A stretch of 24,456 nucleotides of DNA, taken from assembly GCA_041158225.1 (NCBI GenBank), contig JBEBBU010000126.1, positions 1-24,456 on the forward strand, written 5' to 3'. The DNA comes from JBEBBU01 sp041158225. GTDB lineage: Bacteria; Pseudomonadota; Gammaproteobacteria; Methylococcales; Methylococcaceae. Made by a program: the position numbers and the translations under genes. Of this stretch, positions 1 to 8,394 are shown piece after piece. The number at the start of each line of letters is the position of its first letter. The first letter of the stretch is position 1. The notes beneath the pieces are model-generated. The model was not told the origin of the DNA. It saw only the letters and a list, made by a program, of their open reading frames with translations, and did not search any database.

Positions 1-851
1 CCCTGCTCTATCTGCAAAAGCTTCAGTCGCTGCTCGCTGATCGCCTTACGCAGCGAAGCCAGACGTCCCTGATCCTCACCGCGCGATCCCGTGACATCAG
101 CCAGCGCCCTTTCTCTTTCAAAGAGCTGGGAGCGGGCTACAAATCCCTTGGTCAGCAGTTTTTTCAGCGAAGTCAATTCTTCATCCAATAGCTGGATCTG
201 ATGGCTCTTACTGTTGATCTGAGCTGTAAGCCCCTGAATCTGCTCCTCCTGACCGGCGATGCTTTCGCGGACAATGGCACGCTCCCCCTCCAGCGCCTTG
301 CGCCGGGTCAGAAACAGTTCACGCTGTACCCGCATATACTCACCTGCTCTGGCCTCTTTCTCATGCTCCAGCAGCTCCTCCGGAAAAACGATCTGGGCAA
401 GATGATCACGTTCTGCCACCAGCCGCGCTTCTGTAGCACGGGCGCCGATGTACTGGGCCTCAAGCCAGCCAAGCTCTGATTTAACCTGGGTTTCATTAAG
501 CCGTACCAGAGGATCGCCCTTTTTTACGACATCACCACCCTTGACAAATATTTCCTCAACAATGCCGCCACGCAGATGCTGAACCGTCTTGCGATTGCTT
601 TCCACAGTCACCACACCCTGTGCCACAATGCCCTGGTCCAGAGGCGCCAGGCTGGCCCACAGCACAAAGCCCAGGAAACCAAAGATCACGACATTCATGC
701 CGCGCCGGATGATGACCTCAGGATCGCTGTCAGCCGCATCCGGTGCCTCATGCGCCAGAGCATCCATAGCCTCTGAGGAATCCAGTTCCTTCCAGAGATG
801 ACTGAACCGCTGATACAGCGGATGATTGAGCCACCAGTTCCTGAATGTCAT
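1..851 (-). CDS. HlyD/PrtE-family membrane fusion protein of a type I secretion system (3' end outside window)
   Basis: This is the periplasmic adaptor that links an ABC exporter in the inner membrane to a TolC-like outer membrane channel. I translated it directly. It starts with ATG at 851 (MTFRNWWLNHPLYQRF) and stays open for 283 codons to the left edge, so the C-terminal part is missing. An N-terminal cytoplasmic stretch of about 50 residues is followed by one membrane segment (NVVIFGFLGFVLWASLAP, about 52-69). Next comes the typical MFP start of the beta domain (VESNRKTVQHLRGGIVEEIF) with a biotinyl-lipoyl-like half, then a long charged heptad-like region consistent with the coiled-coil hairpin (about 130-283). 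The start lies 11 nt after the stop of the ABC exporter gene, with a GGCGG-type ribosome binding site, so the two are co-transcribed. The family is clear, but the substrate is unknown. Confidence 0.9.
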   Translation of the reverse strand, partial: MTFRNWWLNHPLYQRFSHLWKELDSSEAMDALAHEAPDAADSDPEVIIRRGMNVVIFGFLGFVLWASLAPLDQGIVAQGVVTVESNRKTVQHLRGGIVEEIFVKGGDVVKKGDPLVRLNETQVKSELGWLEAQYIGARATEARLVAERDHLAQIVFPEELLEHEKEARAGEYMRVQRELFLTRRKALEGERAIVRESIAGQEEQIQGLTAQINSKSHQIQLLDEELTSLKKLLTKGFVARSQLFERERALADVTGSRGEDQGRLASLRKAISEQRLKLLQIEQ

Positions 852-862
852 TGCCACCGCCT

Positions 863-2599
863 TTAGCCTGCTGCTGCCGTTGCTACCTGCGCAGGCTGGG
901 CACTACTACCTGCCCCTCCCTGCTGCTTCAATGCCTGGATCACTTCGTCTCTTGGCCCAAAAGCCACCAGTTGCCCTGCCTGCAATAACAGCAGCTTGTC
1001 TACTGCGGCCAGCACTGAGGTGCGGTGGGTAATCACCATCACCGTTCCTCCTTCGGATTTGATGGAACGCAGCGCCTGTACCAGCGCCTGCTCACCAACA
1101 TCATCCAGATTGGAATTAGGTTCATCCAGTACAATAAAAGCAGGACGCCCATACATGGCACGCGCCAGGCCGATACGCTGGCGCTGTCCACCCGAGAGCA
1201 CGCCACCCGCCGCGCCGATGGGCGTATCATAGCCCTTGGGCAGATGCAGAATCATTTCATGAACGCCCGCCCTCTGAGCGGCATCAATCACCAGTTCAGC
1301 CTGGACATCGCCAAACCTGGCGATATTTTCAGCAATGGTGCCATCAAAAAGCTCAACATCCTGAGGCAGGTAACCAACATGCGGACCAAGTTCTGTCTTA
1401 TCCCAGTTATAGACATCCGATCCATCCAGACGCACCGTGCCGGCATAAGGCGCCCAGATGCCCATCAGCATTCTGGCCAGTGTCGACTTTCCTGAAGCAC
1501 TGGGGCCAATCACACCCACGATTTCGCCGGGGGCCACCTCGAAGGAAACCCCCTTGAGTACCGGCGCCTGGGCGCCTGGAGGCACAGCCACCAAGCCGGC
1601 CACAGCCAGCCTGCCAGAAGGCCTGGGGAGCGACATACCCTTTTCCCGCTCTGGAAACTTGGTAAGCAGCTCATTCAGACGCGCGTAAGACTCACGCGCA
1701 GAAAGCAGCTGTTTCCATGTGCCAATGGCCATTTCAACCGGTGCCAGCGCCCTGCCCATCAGGATGGAGCCGGCAATCATGCCACCTGAAGTAATGGAAT
1801 TATCCATGGCCAGATAGGCTCCCAGCCCCAAAAGCAGTGACTGCACTGCAATTCGCACAAATTTGGTAGCCGCCGTGATAATGCCAGCACGGTTACTGGC
1901 TATCGTCTGCAGATGCAGCATGGAACGCTGATGCTCCATCCAGCGCTGCTGGATACCCGGAAGCATCCCCATCGCCTGTATAACCTCAGCATTGCGCAGA
2001 TTGGCGTTGGTAAAATTGGATGCCATGCTTGCATACTTGTTGGCTTCGGCGAGAGGCGCCTTGGTTGCTTTCTCCGTAGCCAGTGCCAGCAGAAACAGGG
2101 TAACAGCCGCCCCCAGCGCCAGCGCACCCATGACAGGGTGTAACAGAAAGACAACCGCCATATAAATGGGAAACCAGGGCGCATCAAAAAAAGCAAAAAT
2201 CCCCTGCCCGGTCAGGAACTGACGGATATTGGTAAGATCGTGCATGGCCTGAGCCGGGTTAGCCCCCGCCATACGCAGGTTTCTCTCGAATGCAGCCTGA
2301 AAAACCCGTGTATTCAGACGGGCATCAATCCTGGCACCGACCCGAACCAGCAGCTGGGAACGGATCCATTCCAGCGCGCTCATCAGCACATACAGGAAAA
2401 GGATGATCAGCGTCAGCACCAGCAGCGTCTCAGCGTTACGACTTGTCAGTACCCTGTCATAAACCTGCATCATATAGAGCGATGGAGCGAGCATGAGTAC
2501 ATTGATGACAAAACTGAATATGCCAGCAAAAACAAAACCGCGCCTGAAACGAGCCAGAACGTCCAGCAGTTCATTCTGCTGTTGGGTTGGTAGCGCCAT
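863..2599 (-). CDS. Type I secretion permease/ATPase, PrtD family
   Basis: This is an inner-membrane ABC exporter that powers one-step secretion of a protein across both membranes. The N-terminal half carries the transmembrane segments (about 20-300). The C-terminal half is the nucleotide-binding domain, with Walker A GPSASGKST (365-373), Q-loop LPQD (411-414), signature LSGGQRQR (468-475), Walker B FIVLDEP (488-494) and H-loop His525. At 578 residues it fits the PrtD/AprD group, which lacks the N-terminal C39-like domain of HlyB exporters (778 is the first HlyD-side base pair region, not a fusion). The HlyD-like adaptor follows 11 nt downstream. No RTX protease, lipase or other obvious substrate is in the window, and the outer-membrane partner is not seen either. 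The start at 2599 has only a weak ribosome binding site. The family call is firm. Confidence 0.93.
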   Translation of the reverse strand: MALPTQQQNELLDVLARFRRGFVFAGIFSFVINVLMLAPSLYMMQVYDRVLTSRNAETLLVLTLIILFLYVLMSALEWIRSQLLVRVGARIDARLNTRVFQAAFERNLRMAGANPAQAMHDLTNIRQFLTGQGIFAFFDAPWFPIYMAVVFLLHPVMGALALGAAVTLFLLALATEKATKAPLAEANKYASMASNFTNANLRNAEVIQAMGMLPGIQQRWMEHQRSMLHLQTIASNRAGIITAATKFVRIAVQSLLLGLGAYLAMDNSITSGGMIAGSILMGRALAPVEMAIGTWKQLLSARESYARLNELLTKFPEREKGMSLPRPSGRLAVAGLVAVPPGAQAPVLKGVSFEVAPGEIVGVIGPSASGKSTLARMLMGIWAPYAGTVRLDGSDVYNWDKTELGPHVGYLPQDVELFDGTIAENIARFGDVQAELVIDAAQRAGVHEMILHLPKGYDTPIGAAGGVLSGGQRQRIGLARAMYGRPAFIVLDEPNSNLDDVGEQALVQALRSIKSEGGTVMVITHRTSVLAAVDKLLLLQAGQLVAFGPRDEVIQALKQQGGAGSSAQPAQVATAAAG

Positions 2600-2679
2600 G
2601 TGATAACTGAACCATATGATTGACTATGAGTGACAGTGTAGAGTATTGATGGCTGCATTGACATCCTCTACACCAGAAT

Positions 2680-3531
2680 CTACTCCCACAAAGCCCATAC
2701 CGGATGAAGGTCATCCGGCAACGGTGGCAGACATCCCAGTCTCAGCCAGATCTGTTCAGGCCCATGAAAATCTGATCCTACAGAAGCCAGTAACTTGTGC
2801 CGGCGGGCCAGTGTGGCAAGCGTCGCTACATCGCGTGGCAGCGCATTGCCTGATATGACCTCAATGGCCTGTCCACCCAGCCCCATGAACTCGCTGACGA
2901 GCCGCTGCAGTGCACTATAGCCCAGACGATAGCGCTGCGGATGCGCCAGCACCGCCACACCACCTGCCGACCGGATCCAGCCCAGTACCTCACCAAGCTC
3001 GGCCCAGTGAGTAGCCACATAACCGGGTTTGCCTGATGTCAGATAGCTGGTAAAAACGCCGGCGACTGTTGAGGCATAGCCGCGCGCCACCAGCACTCTG
3101 GCAAAATGGGTACGGGTGATCATACCTCCTTCTCCTGCAAGCGCCACGGCAGCCTCGTAGGCATCGGCGACACCTTTCTTCTCGAGCCTGAGCCCCATTT
3201 CACGCGCGCGCTCCAGCCTGATGGCCTGCAACTGCTGCATACCGGCACACAGCTCAAGACTGTGCTCATCCAGAGCCAGCCCCACCACATGGATGGTTCT
3301 GTCATTCCAGGTTGCAGAAAGCTCCACGGCAGGTATGAGGCGGATGCCGTGCAGCCTGGCCTCTGCCGTAGCTGCTGCCACCCCACCCATGGTGTCATGA
3401 TCGGACAGGGCCAGTGTCCTGACGCCAGCGTCGGCGGCCATCGCCACCAGTGCTTCAGGACTGAGTGACCCATCCGAAATGCAGGAATGGGTATGAAGAT
3501 CATATTTTGAACTGCTGTTAACCTGTGCCAT
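2680..3531 (-). CDS. rnm: PHP-domain phosphoesterase, RNase AM / YciV (TrpH) family
   Basis: Members of this family hydrolyse nucleoside 3',5'-bisphosphates, and the E. coli protein is a 5'-3' exoribonuclease that matures the 5' ends of rRNA (RNase AM). The PHP metal ligands are visible: YDLHTHS (11-17), ALSDHDT (42-48), a conserved Glu in PAVELS (about 67-72), VAVLAHPQRYR in the middle and SVGSDFHGPEQ near the C-terminus. At 283 residues it is close to the usual length of about 290. The ATG at 3531 has an AAGGA-type site upstream. The type I secretion gene follows after 80 nt on the same strand, which may be a separate unit. It is divergent from fabA. The PHP family is certain; the RNase AM assignment rests on similarity along the whole length. 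Confidence 0.85.
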   Translation of the reverse strand: MAQVNSSSKYDLHTHSCISDGSLSPEALVAMAADAGVRTLALSDHDTMGGVAAATAEARLHGIRLIPAVELSATWNDRTIHVVGLALDEHSLELCAGMQQLQAIRLERAREMGLRLEKKGVADAYEAAVALAGEGGMITRTHFARVLVARGYASTVAGVFTSYLTSGKPGYVATHWAELGEVLGWIRSAGGVAVLAHPQRYRLGYSALQRLVSEFMGLGGQAIEVISGNALPRDVATLATLARRHKLLASVGSDFHGPEQIWLRLGCLPPLPDDLHPVWALWE

Positions 3532-3609
3532 ATGGCTTCATTCCTTGTCTGCTGTCATTTCAGTAGCGCTACCAAACTTCGCTGGCCGAGAAAAATACCG
3601 CCAGATCAA

Positions 3610-3638
3610 TTCCAGCAAAACGCCAATCCTGCTAGAAT
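3610..3638 (+). promoter_or_regulatory. Candidate sigma70-type promoter for fabA
   Basis: TTCCAG at 3610-3615 and TAGAAT at 3633-3638 are separated by 17 bp. The -10 box is preceded by TGC, which gives an extended -10 pattern. It lies about 35 nt upstream of the fabA start in the 141-nt divergent region between rnm and fabA. The -35 match is only partial. I see no clear FadR or FabR operator. Confidence 0.45.
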
Positions 3639-3672
3639 GCTTCACTTTTTTATTTAACCGGCCAGTTTTGGG

Positions 3673-4197
3673 ATGACGTCGATGCAAAGACAGAACAGTT
3701 ACACCCGCGAGGAACTTCTCGCCTGCTCGCGTGGAGAGTTGTTTGGCCCCGGCAACGCCCAGTTGCCAGCACCGCCCATGCTCATGTTCGATCGCATCAC
3801 TGAAATCAACGAGACCGGTGGCAACTTCGAGAAGGGCATTATGATAGCCGAACTCGATATCACGCCGGACATGTGGTTTTTTGACTGCCATTTTGCTTCT
3901 GATCCGGTGATGCCAGGGTGCCTTGGACTGGATGCCATGTGGCAACTGGTAGGCTTCTATCTGGGATGGATGGGTGGCCCCGGTCGGGGCAGGGCACTGG
4001 GAGTCGGCGAAGTCAAGTTCAGCGGTCAGGTTCTGCCCAAAGCCAGGCAGGTCGTCTACCGGGTTGACCTGAAAAGAGTCATCCTGCGCAAACTGGTCAT
4101 GGGCATTGCTGACGCTGAAATGGCGTGTGATGGCAAGGTCATTTACAGAGCAACCGACCTGAGAGTCGGGCTTTTTACATCTGTTGATGCATTCTAG
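3673..4197 (+). CDS. fabA: 3-hydroxydecanoyl-ACP dehydratase/isomerase FabA
   Basis: FabA dehydrates 3-hydroxydecanoyl-ACP and isomerises the trans-2 product to cis-3-decenoyl-ACP, the branch point of anaerobic unsaturated fatty acid synthesis. The protein is 174 residues and nearly collinear with E. coli FabA (172). The active-site region WFFDCHFASDPVMPGCLG carries the catalytic His73, and Asp87 follows in LGLDAMWQL. The stretch GRALGVGEVKFSGQVLP is also typical. Two starts are possible. The ATG at 3673 has no usable ribosome binding site, while the ATG at 3682 (MQRQNSY) has a GGG about 9 nt upstream and matches the E. coli N-terminus better. fabB follows after 16 nt, so they form an operon as in many gammaproteobacteria. 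Confidence 0.96.
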   Translation: MTSMQRQNSYTREELLACSRGELFGPGNAQLPAPPMLMFDRITEINETGGNFEKGIMIAELDITPDMWFFDCHFASDPVMPGCLGLDAMWQLVGFYLGWMGGPGRGRALGVGEVKFSGQVLPKARQVVYRVDLKRVILRKLVMGIADAEMACDGKVIYRATDLRVGLFTSVDAF

Positions 4198-4213
4198 AAG
4201 GGGAGAAACACTC

Positions 4214-5440
4214 ATGAAGCGCGTTGTAGTAACCGGTCTGGGCATCGTATCCAGCATAGGCAATAATAAAAACGAGGTGCTCAACGCGTTGCGTCAGGGT
4301 AAAAGCGGCCTGGAAGCCTCGGATGAATACCGTGAACTGGGCTTCCGCAGTCAGGTTCACGGCCCTTTAAGACTCAATGTTGATGAACTGATCGACAGGA
4401 AGATCAGGCGCTTTATGGGTGAAGGTGCTGCCTACAACTACCTTGCGATGGAAGAAGCTATCGCAGACGCGGGTCTGTCGCCCGAGGAAGTCTCCAATGT
4501 CCGCTCAGGTCTGATCATGGGGTCAGGCGGCCCCTCTACCTCCAATATGTTGCTGGCATGGGATACCTTCCGTGAAAAAGGCATCAAAAAGGTTGGGCCT
4601 TATATGGTACCGCGTAGCATGTCCAACACGAACGCCGCCTGCCTGGCTACACCTTTCAGGATCAAAGGCATCAATTACTCCATCAGTTCAGCCTGTGCTA
4701 CCAGTGCCCACTGTATTGGCAATGCCGCTGAACAGATCCAGCTGGGCAAGCAGGACATCGTGTTTGCTGGCGGCGGTGAAGAACTGCACTGGACCCTCAG
4801 CGTCCTGTTTGATGCCATGGGAGCCCTTTCATCCCAGTACAATGACACCCCCACCACTGCCTCACGCCCCTACGATGCGCATCGTGACGGTTTTGTCATC
4901 TCGGGTGGCGGTGGCGTCCTGGTCATGGAGGAACTGGAACATGCCCTGGCACGCGGCGCAAAAATCTATGCAGAACTGACCGGTTACGGTGCGACTTCTG
5001 ACGGTTATGACATGGTACAGCCCTCTGGTGAAGGTGCCGTGCGCTGCATGCAACAGGCCATGTCAACCATGCGCGGCCAGCAGATTGACTATATCAACGC
5101 CCATGGCACCAGCACACCAGCAGGCGACATCCGTGAACTGGAAGCCATGAAGGCGGTGTTTGGACAGGCAGACGTCATGCCGTTCATCAGTTCCACCAAG
5201 TCCCTGACCGGTCATGCACTAGGGGCTGCAGGTGTACATGAAGCCATTTACTCCCTGCTCATGATGCAGCATGGATTTATCAGTGCATCTGCCAATATCA
5301 GTGAACTGGATCCAGGTGCAGAAGGCGTCAACATTGTGCGTGAACGTAAGGACAATGTGACGCTGGGCACGGTCATGTCCAACAGTTTTGGCTTTGGTGG
5401 CACCAACGCAACACTCATTTTCCAGCGACATGACGGGTGA
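4214..5440 (+). CDS. fabB: 3-oxoacyl-ACP synthase I FabB
   Basis: FabB elongates cis-unsaturated acyl-ACPs by condensation with malonyl-ACP, the step after FabA. The start ATG at 4214 (MKRVVVTGLGIVSSIGNN) has a strong AAGGGGAG site 8 nt upstream. An upstream in-frame ATG at 4184 lies inside fabA and is not needed. The Cys-His-His triad is visible in ISSACATSAH, INAHGTSTPAGD and STKSLTGHALG. The protein is 408 residues, against 406 in E. coli, and the N-terminus is of FabB rather than FabF type. ttcA begins 11 nt before the fabB stop codon, which suggests translational coupling. Confidence 0.96.
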   Translation: MKRVVVTGLGIVSSIGNNKNEVLNALRQGKSGLEASDEYRELGFRSQVHGPLRLNVDELIDRKIRRFMGEGAAYNYLAMEEAIADAGLSPEEVSNVRSGLIMGSGGPSTSNMLLAWDTFREKGIKKVGPYMVPRSMSNTNAACLATPFRIKGINYSISSACATSAHCIGNAAEQIQLGKQDIVFAGGGEELHWTLSVLFDAMGALSSQYNDTPTTASRPYDAHRDGFVISGGGGVLVMEELEHALARGAKIYAELTGYGATSDGYDMVQPSGEGAVRCMQQAMSTMRGQQIDYINAHGTSTPAGDIRELEAMKAVFGQADVMPFISSTKSLTGHALGAAGVHEAIYSLLMMQHGFISASANISELDPGAEGVNIVRERKDNVTLGTVMSNSFGFGGTNATLIFQRHDG

Positions 5441-6368
5441 TACCCCATCACTGATTGCGTCTCTTCCCGAGAAGGAACGCTACCATTGGAATAAACTGCA
5501 CAAACGTCTTCGTCGCCTGACAGGTCAGGCGATAGAAGACTTTGGCATGATCCAGGATGGCGACCGGATCATGGTCTGCGTATCGGGCGGCAAAGACTCC
5601 TTTACCCTGCTTGACCTTCTGATCAGCCTTCAGCGCAGCGCGCCTGTGCACTTCGAACTGATAGCCGTCAATCTTGACCAGAAACAGCCAGGATTTCCGG
5701 AAGATATCCTGCCAGCCTATTTCAGGTCGCAGCAGATTCCCTATCACATCATTGAACAGGACACCTACAGTATCGTCAAGCGGGTCGTGCCTGAAGGCAA
5801 GACCACTTGCGGGCTCTGCTCAAGATTACGCCGCGGCCTGCTGTACCGTTATGCAAGTGAAAATGGCATTACCAAGATCGCTCTGGGGCACCACCGCGAT
5901 GACATACTGGAAACATTTTTCCTTAACCTGTTCTACGGTGGAAAACTGAAAGCTATGCCAGCCAAACTGCTCAGCGATGACAAACGCCATATAGTCATCC
6001 GGCCGCTGGCTTACTGCCGGGAAAAGGATATTGTGCGCTACGCCCACTACCGGCAGTTTCCCATCATTCCCTGCAACCTCTGTGGTTCTCAGGAAAACCT
6101 GCAGCGACAGTCCATGAAGGACATGCTGCAGACCTGGGACAGGCAACACCCCGGCAGGGTAGAAACCCTGTTTACCGCCCTGCAGGATATTGCGCCGTCA
6201 CAACTGCTGGACAAAAAACTTTTTGGCTTCACCGATCTTGAACAGCAGCGCATTTTCACGCCAATGGATGAACATGATATGGCGAATGCCCCCGATCTTT
6301 TCAGCCGCTTTGAGCCTGTTTCCGGCGAATCCACCCTACATTTCAATCCTGTCCGGAAAATGCCATGA
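5430..6368 (+). CDS. ttcA: tRNA 2-thiocytidine(32) synthetase TtcA
   Basis: TtcA adenylates and thiolates cytidine 32 of certain tRNAs using a [4Fe-4S] cluster. The PP-loop motif is SGGKDS, and the two family CxxC motifs are TCGLCSRLRRG and IPCNLCGSQ. The GHHRDDILETFFLNLFYGG stretch is also typical. From the ATG at 5430 the product is 312 residues, which equals the usual length. That start overlaps the end of fabB by 11 nt and has only a weak ribosome binding site, which fits coupling to fabB. rimO overlaps the ttcA stop by 4 nt. The ORF can be extended upstream to 5388 inside fabB, but the family length argues against it. Confidence 0.94.
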   Translation: MTGDTPSLIASLPEKERYHWNKLHKRLRRLTGQAIEDFGMIQDGDRIMVCVSGGKDSFTLLDLLISLQRSAPVHFELIAVNLDQKQPGFPEDILPAYFRSQQIPYHIIEQDTYSIVKRVVPEGKTTCGLCSRLRRGLLYRYASENGITKIALGHHRDDILETFFLNLFYGGKLKAMPAKLLSDDKRHIVIRPLAYCREKDIVRYAHYRQFPIIPCNLCGSQENLQRQSMKDMLQTWDRQHPGRVETLFTALQDIAPSQLLDKKLFGFTDLEQQRIFTPMDEHDMANAPDLFSRFEPVSGESTLHFNPVRKMP

Positions 6369-7681
6369 GCACTACCCCCCGTATCGGCTTCGTGAGCCTG
6401 GGCTGCCCCAAAGCACTCGTGGACAGCGAACGCATCCTGACCCAACTCAAGACGGAAGGCTATGCCATCAGCCCCAGCTATCAGGATGCCAATCTGGTTG
6501 TTATCAATACCTGCGGATTTATTGATTCTGCAGTAGAGGAATCACTGGATGCAATAGGCGAAGCCATGGCAGAAAATGGCCGTGTCATCGTGACTGGATG
6601 CCTTGGAGAACGCTCGGAAGAAATCCGTACACGCTACCCAGAGGTGCTAGCCATTACCGGTGCACATGCCTACGAAGATGTCGTGAACGCAGTGCATCAA
6701 CATCTTCCGCCAAAACATAACCCCCTACTGGATCTGGTGCCCCCACAAGGTGTCAGACTGACCCCTCGACACTATGCTTACCTGAAAATCTCGGAAGGGT
6801 GCAATCACCGTTGCAGTTTTTGCATCATTCCCTCTCTCAGGGGTGATCTGCTGAGCCGTCCAATCGGGGAAGTCATGACCGAAGCTGAAAATCTGGTGAA
6901 CGCAGGCGTCAGGGAACTGCTGGTCATTTCCCAGGATACCAGCGCCTATGGCAGTGATCTGCGCTATCGCACTGATTTCTGGCAAGGACGCCCGCTGCGC
7001 AGCCAGTTCCAGACACTGGTTGCCACACTGGGTGAACTCGGCGCATGGATAAGGCTGCACTATGTTTACCCCTACCCACATGTCGATGACATCATTCCAC
7101 TCATGGCAGAGGGCAAAATTCTCCCCTATCTGGACATACCATTCCAGCACGCCAGTCCTGCCATACTGAAAGCGATGAAACGCCCTGCTGCCAGCGAAAA
7201 TGTGCTACGACGCCTGTCAGCATGGCGCGCCATCTGTCCTGACATCACGCTGCGCAGTACATTCATTGTTGGTTTCCCGGGCGAAACCGAGACAGACTTC
7301 CAGAAACTGCTGGATTTTCTGGATGAAGCCCAGCTCGACAGGGTTGGCTGTTTTGCCTATTCTGCCGTAGATGGAGCCCATGCCAACCAGCTTCCCAATC
7401 CTGTACCGGAAGCGCTCAAACAGGAGCGGCTGGCACGCTTCATGGCTCATCAGGAAGCGATCAGCGCCGCCAAACTGCAGGCACTGATAGGCCGGCGTGA
7501 AATGGTTCTGGTTGATGAAGTGGTCAGTGAAGGCGCGGTCGCCAGACGCAAAGCCGATGCGCCTGAAGTGGATGGTCAGGTCTTTATTGATGATGCCGTA
7601 CATCTTAAACCAGGCCAGTTCGTCGAAGTCGAGTTTGAAGAAGCTGACGAGCATGATCTATGGGCTCACACCATCGGCTAA
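6365..7681 (+). CDS. rimO: Ribosomal protein S12 methylthiotransferase RimO
   Basis: RimO adds a methylthio group to the beta carbon of an aspartate in ribosomal protein S12 using radical SAM chemistry. The N-terminal UPF0004 domain has its three cluster cysteines in LGCPKALVD, NTCGFID and TGCLGE. The radical SAM motif is EGCNHRCSFCIIP, and a C-terminal TRAM domain ends in LWAHTIG. At 438 residues it matches E. coli RimO (441). It shares ATGA with the end of ttcA. Both neighbours are Fe-S enzymes acting on the translation machinery, so the coupling to fabB joins lipid synthesis and RNA/ribosome modification in one transcript. Confidence 0.96.
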   Translation: MSTTPRIGFVSLGCPKALVDSERILTQLKTEGYAISPSYQDANLVVINTCGFIDSAVEESLDAIGEAMAENGRVIVTGCLGERSEEIRTRYPEVLAITGAHAYEDVVNAVHQHLPPKHNPLLDLVPPQGVRLTPRHYAYLKISEGCNHRCSFCIIPSLRGDLLSRPIGEVMTEAENLVNAGVRELLVISQDTSAYGSDLRYRTDFWQGRPLRSQFQTLVATLGELGAWIRLHYVYPYPHVDDIIPLMAEGKILPYLDIPFQHASPAILKAMKRPAASENVLRRLSAWRAICPDITLRSTFIVGFPGETETDFQKLLDFLDEAQLDRVGCFAYSAVDGAHANQLPNPVPEALKQERLARFMAHQEAISAAKLQALIGRREMVLVDEVVSEGAVARRKADAPEVDGQVFIDDAVHLKPGQFVEVEFEEADEHDLWAHTIG

Positions 7682-7693
7682 CAGGACTGGACC

Positions 7694-7873
7694 ATGGCTG
7701 AAGACCGTGTGCAGATACGGATTTCACGCTGGCTGGTCTCATTCTTTTTCGGACTGATGTTCAGCAGCTTTTTCTGGTGGCTGGCAGAAGCTGCCTTCAT
7801 CACCAAAACGGATATCGGCGCCTTTATCCTGACCACACTTTTCTTCACGCTGATATTCGAAGCTGTCGTCTAA
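7694..7873 (+). CDS. Small two-helix membrane protein, unknown function
   Basis: This short gene begins 12 nt after the rimO stop, with AGGA about 8 nt before the ATG. It encodes 59 residues: MAEDRVQIRISRWLVSF, then a Phe/Trp-rich first hydrophobic segment (about 15-32), a short polar turn (TKTDIG) and a second hydrophobic segment (about 42-57) ending in EAVV. The positive N-terminus suggests both ends face the cytoplasm. I do not recognise a family. Its stop codon overlaps by 2 nt the stop codon of the convergent lipoprotein gene, with no terminator between them. Spacing, ribosome binding site and composition support a real gene. Confidence 0.65.
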   Translation: MAEDRVQIRISRWLVSFFFGLMFSSFFWWLAEAAFITKTDIGAFILTTLFFTLIFEAVV

Positions 7874-8394
7874 TCGGCATAACGGATGACCAGCAGGTGA
7901 GTATCCCTATATTTGAGCGGCGCTGAAGTTGCATCGCGGTTAAGACTATAAATGGTCTCTTCATTGCCTGGCGCAAATCGGCTCCAGGAAGCACCGCTGT
8001 CGTCATCACAGAAATTCCCCGAACCGGGCGATTCATGACAGTCATTGGCAATCATGGTTTCAACAGAGTCTTCCGATACCAGATCAATGGCAGCATCTCC
8101 ACCTTTTTCCCGAACCAGTTCGGCAATATCGCGATAGAAAAACTTCTGCATAAACGGATTTTCGCGACGCCTGTCATCTATGACACCGATAATGGTGTAT
8201 TTGCGGCTTGGCACCCCCTTGAGCCAGAAATCGATACCTTCTTTTCTGAAGGGCATTTTCAGCACAGGAAGCGCTGCGACATCGCGCATTTCATCAGAGC
8301 TCACTTCCGCCCTGAACTGATCGGAAGCACATCCGGCAAGTAGAACGCCGATCAATATCAGGAGAAAAAAAGGAGAACAACGGACATTAGTCAT
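7870..8394 (-). CDS. Putative lipoprotein, unknown function
   Basis: From the ATG at 8394 the product is 174 residues and starts with a lipoprotein signal, MTNVRCSPFFLLILIGVLL followed by AGC with the lipidated Cys22. The mature part contains RKYTIIGVIDDRRRENPFM and a region rich in acidic residues with two further cysteines (NDCHESPGSGNFCDDDSG), which could form a disulfide in the periplasm. The ATG overlaps the stop of the upstream His-rich lipoprotein gene (ATGACTAA), so the two are translationally coupled. A longer reading frame to 8469 exists but would bury the signal peptide. The family is not recognised. Confidence 0.75.
   Translation of the reverse strand: MTNVRCSPFFLLILIGVLLAGCASDQFRAEVSSDEMRDVAALPVLKMPFRKEGIDFWLKGVPSRKYTIIGVIDDRRRENPFMQKFFYRDIAELVREKGGDAAIDLVSEDSVETMIANDCHESPGSGNFCDDDSGASWSRFAPGNEETIYSLNRDATSAPLKYRDTHLLVIRYAD

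Noticed and set aside
1039..1230. Long frames opposite or inside the exporter, rimO, ahcY and SNF2 genes
   Set aside because: They are shadows of strongly supported genes, with no starts, motifs or composition of their own.
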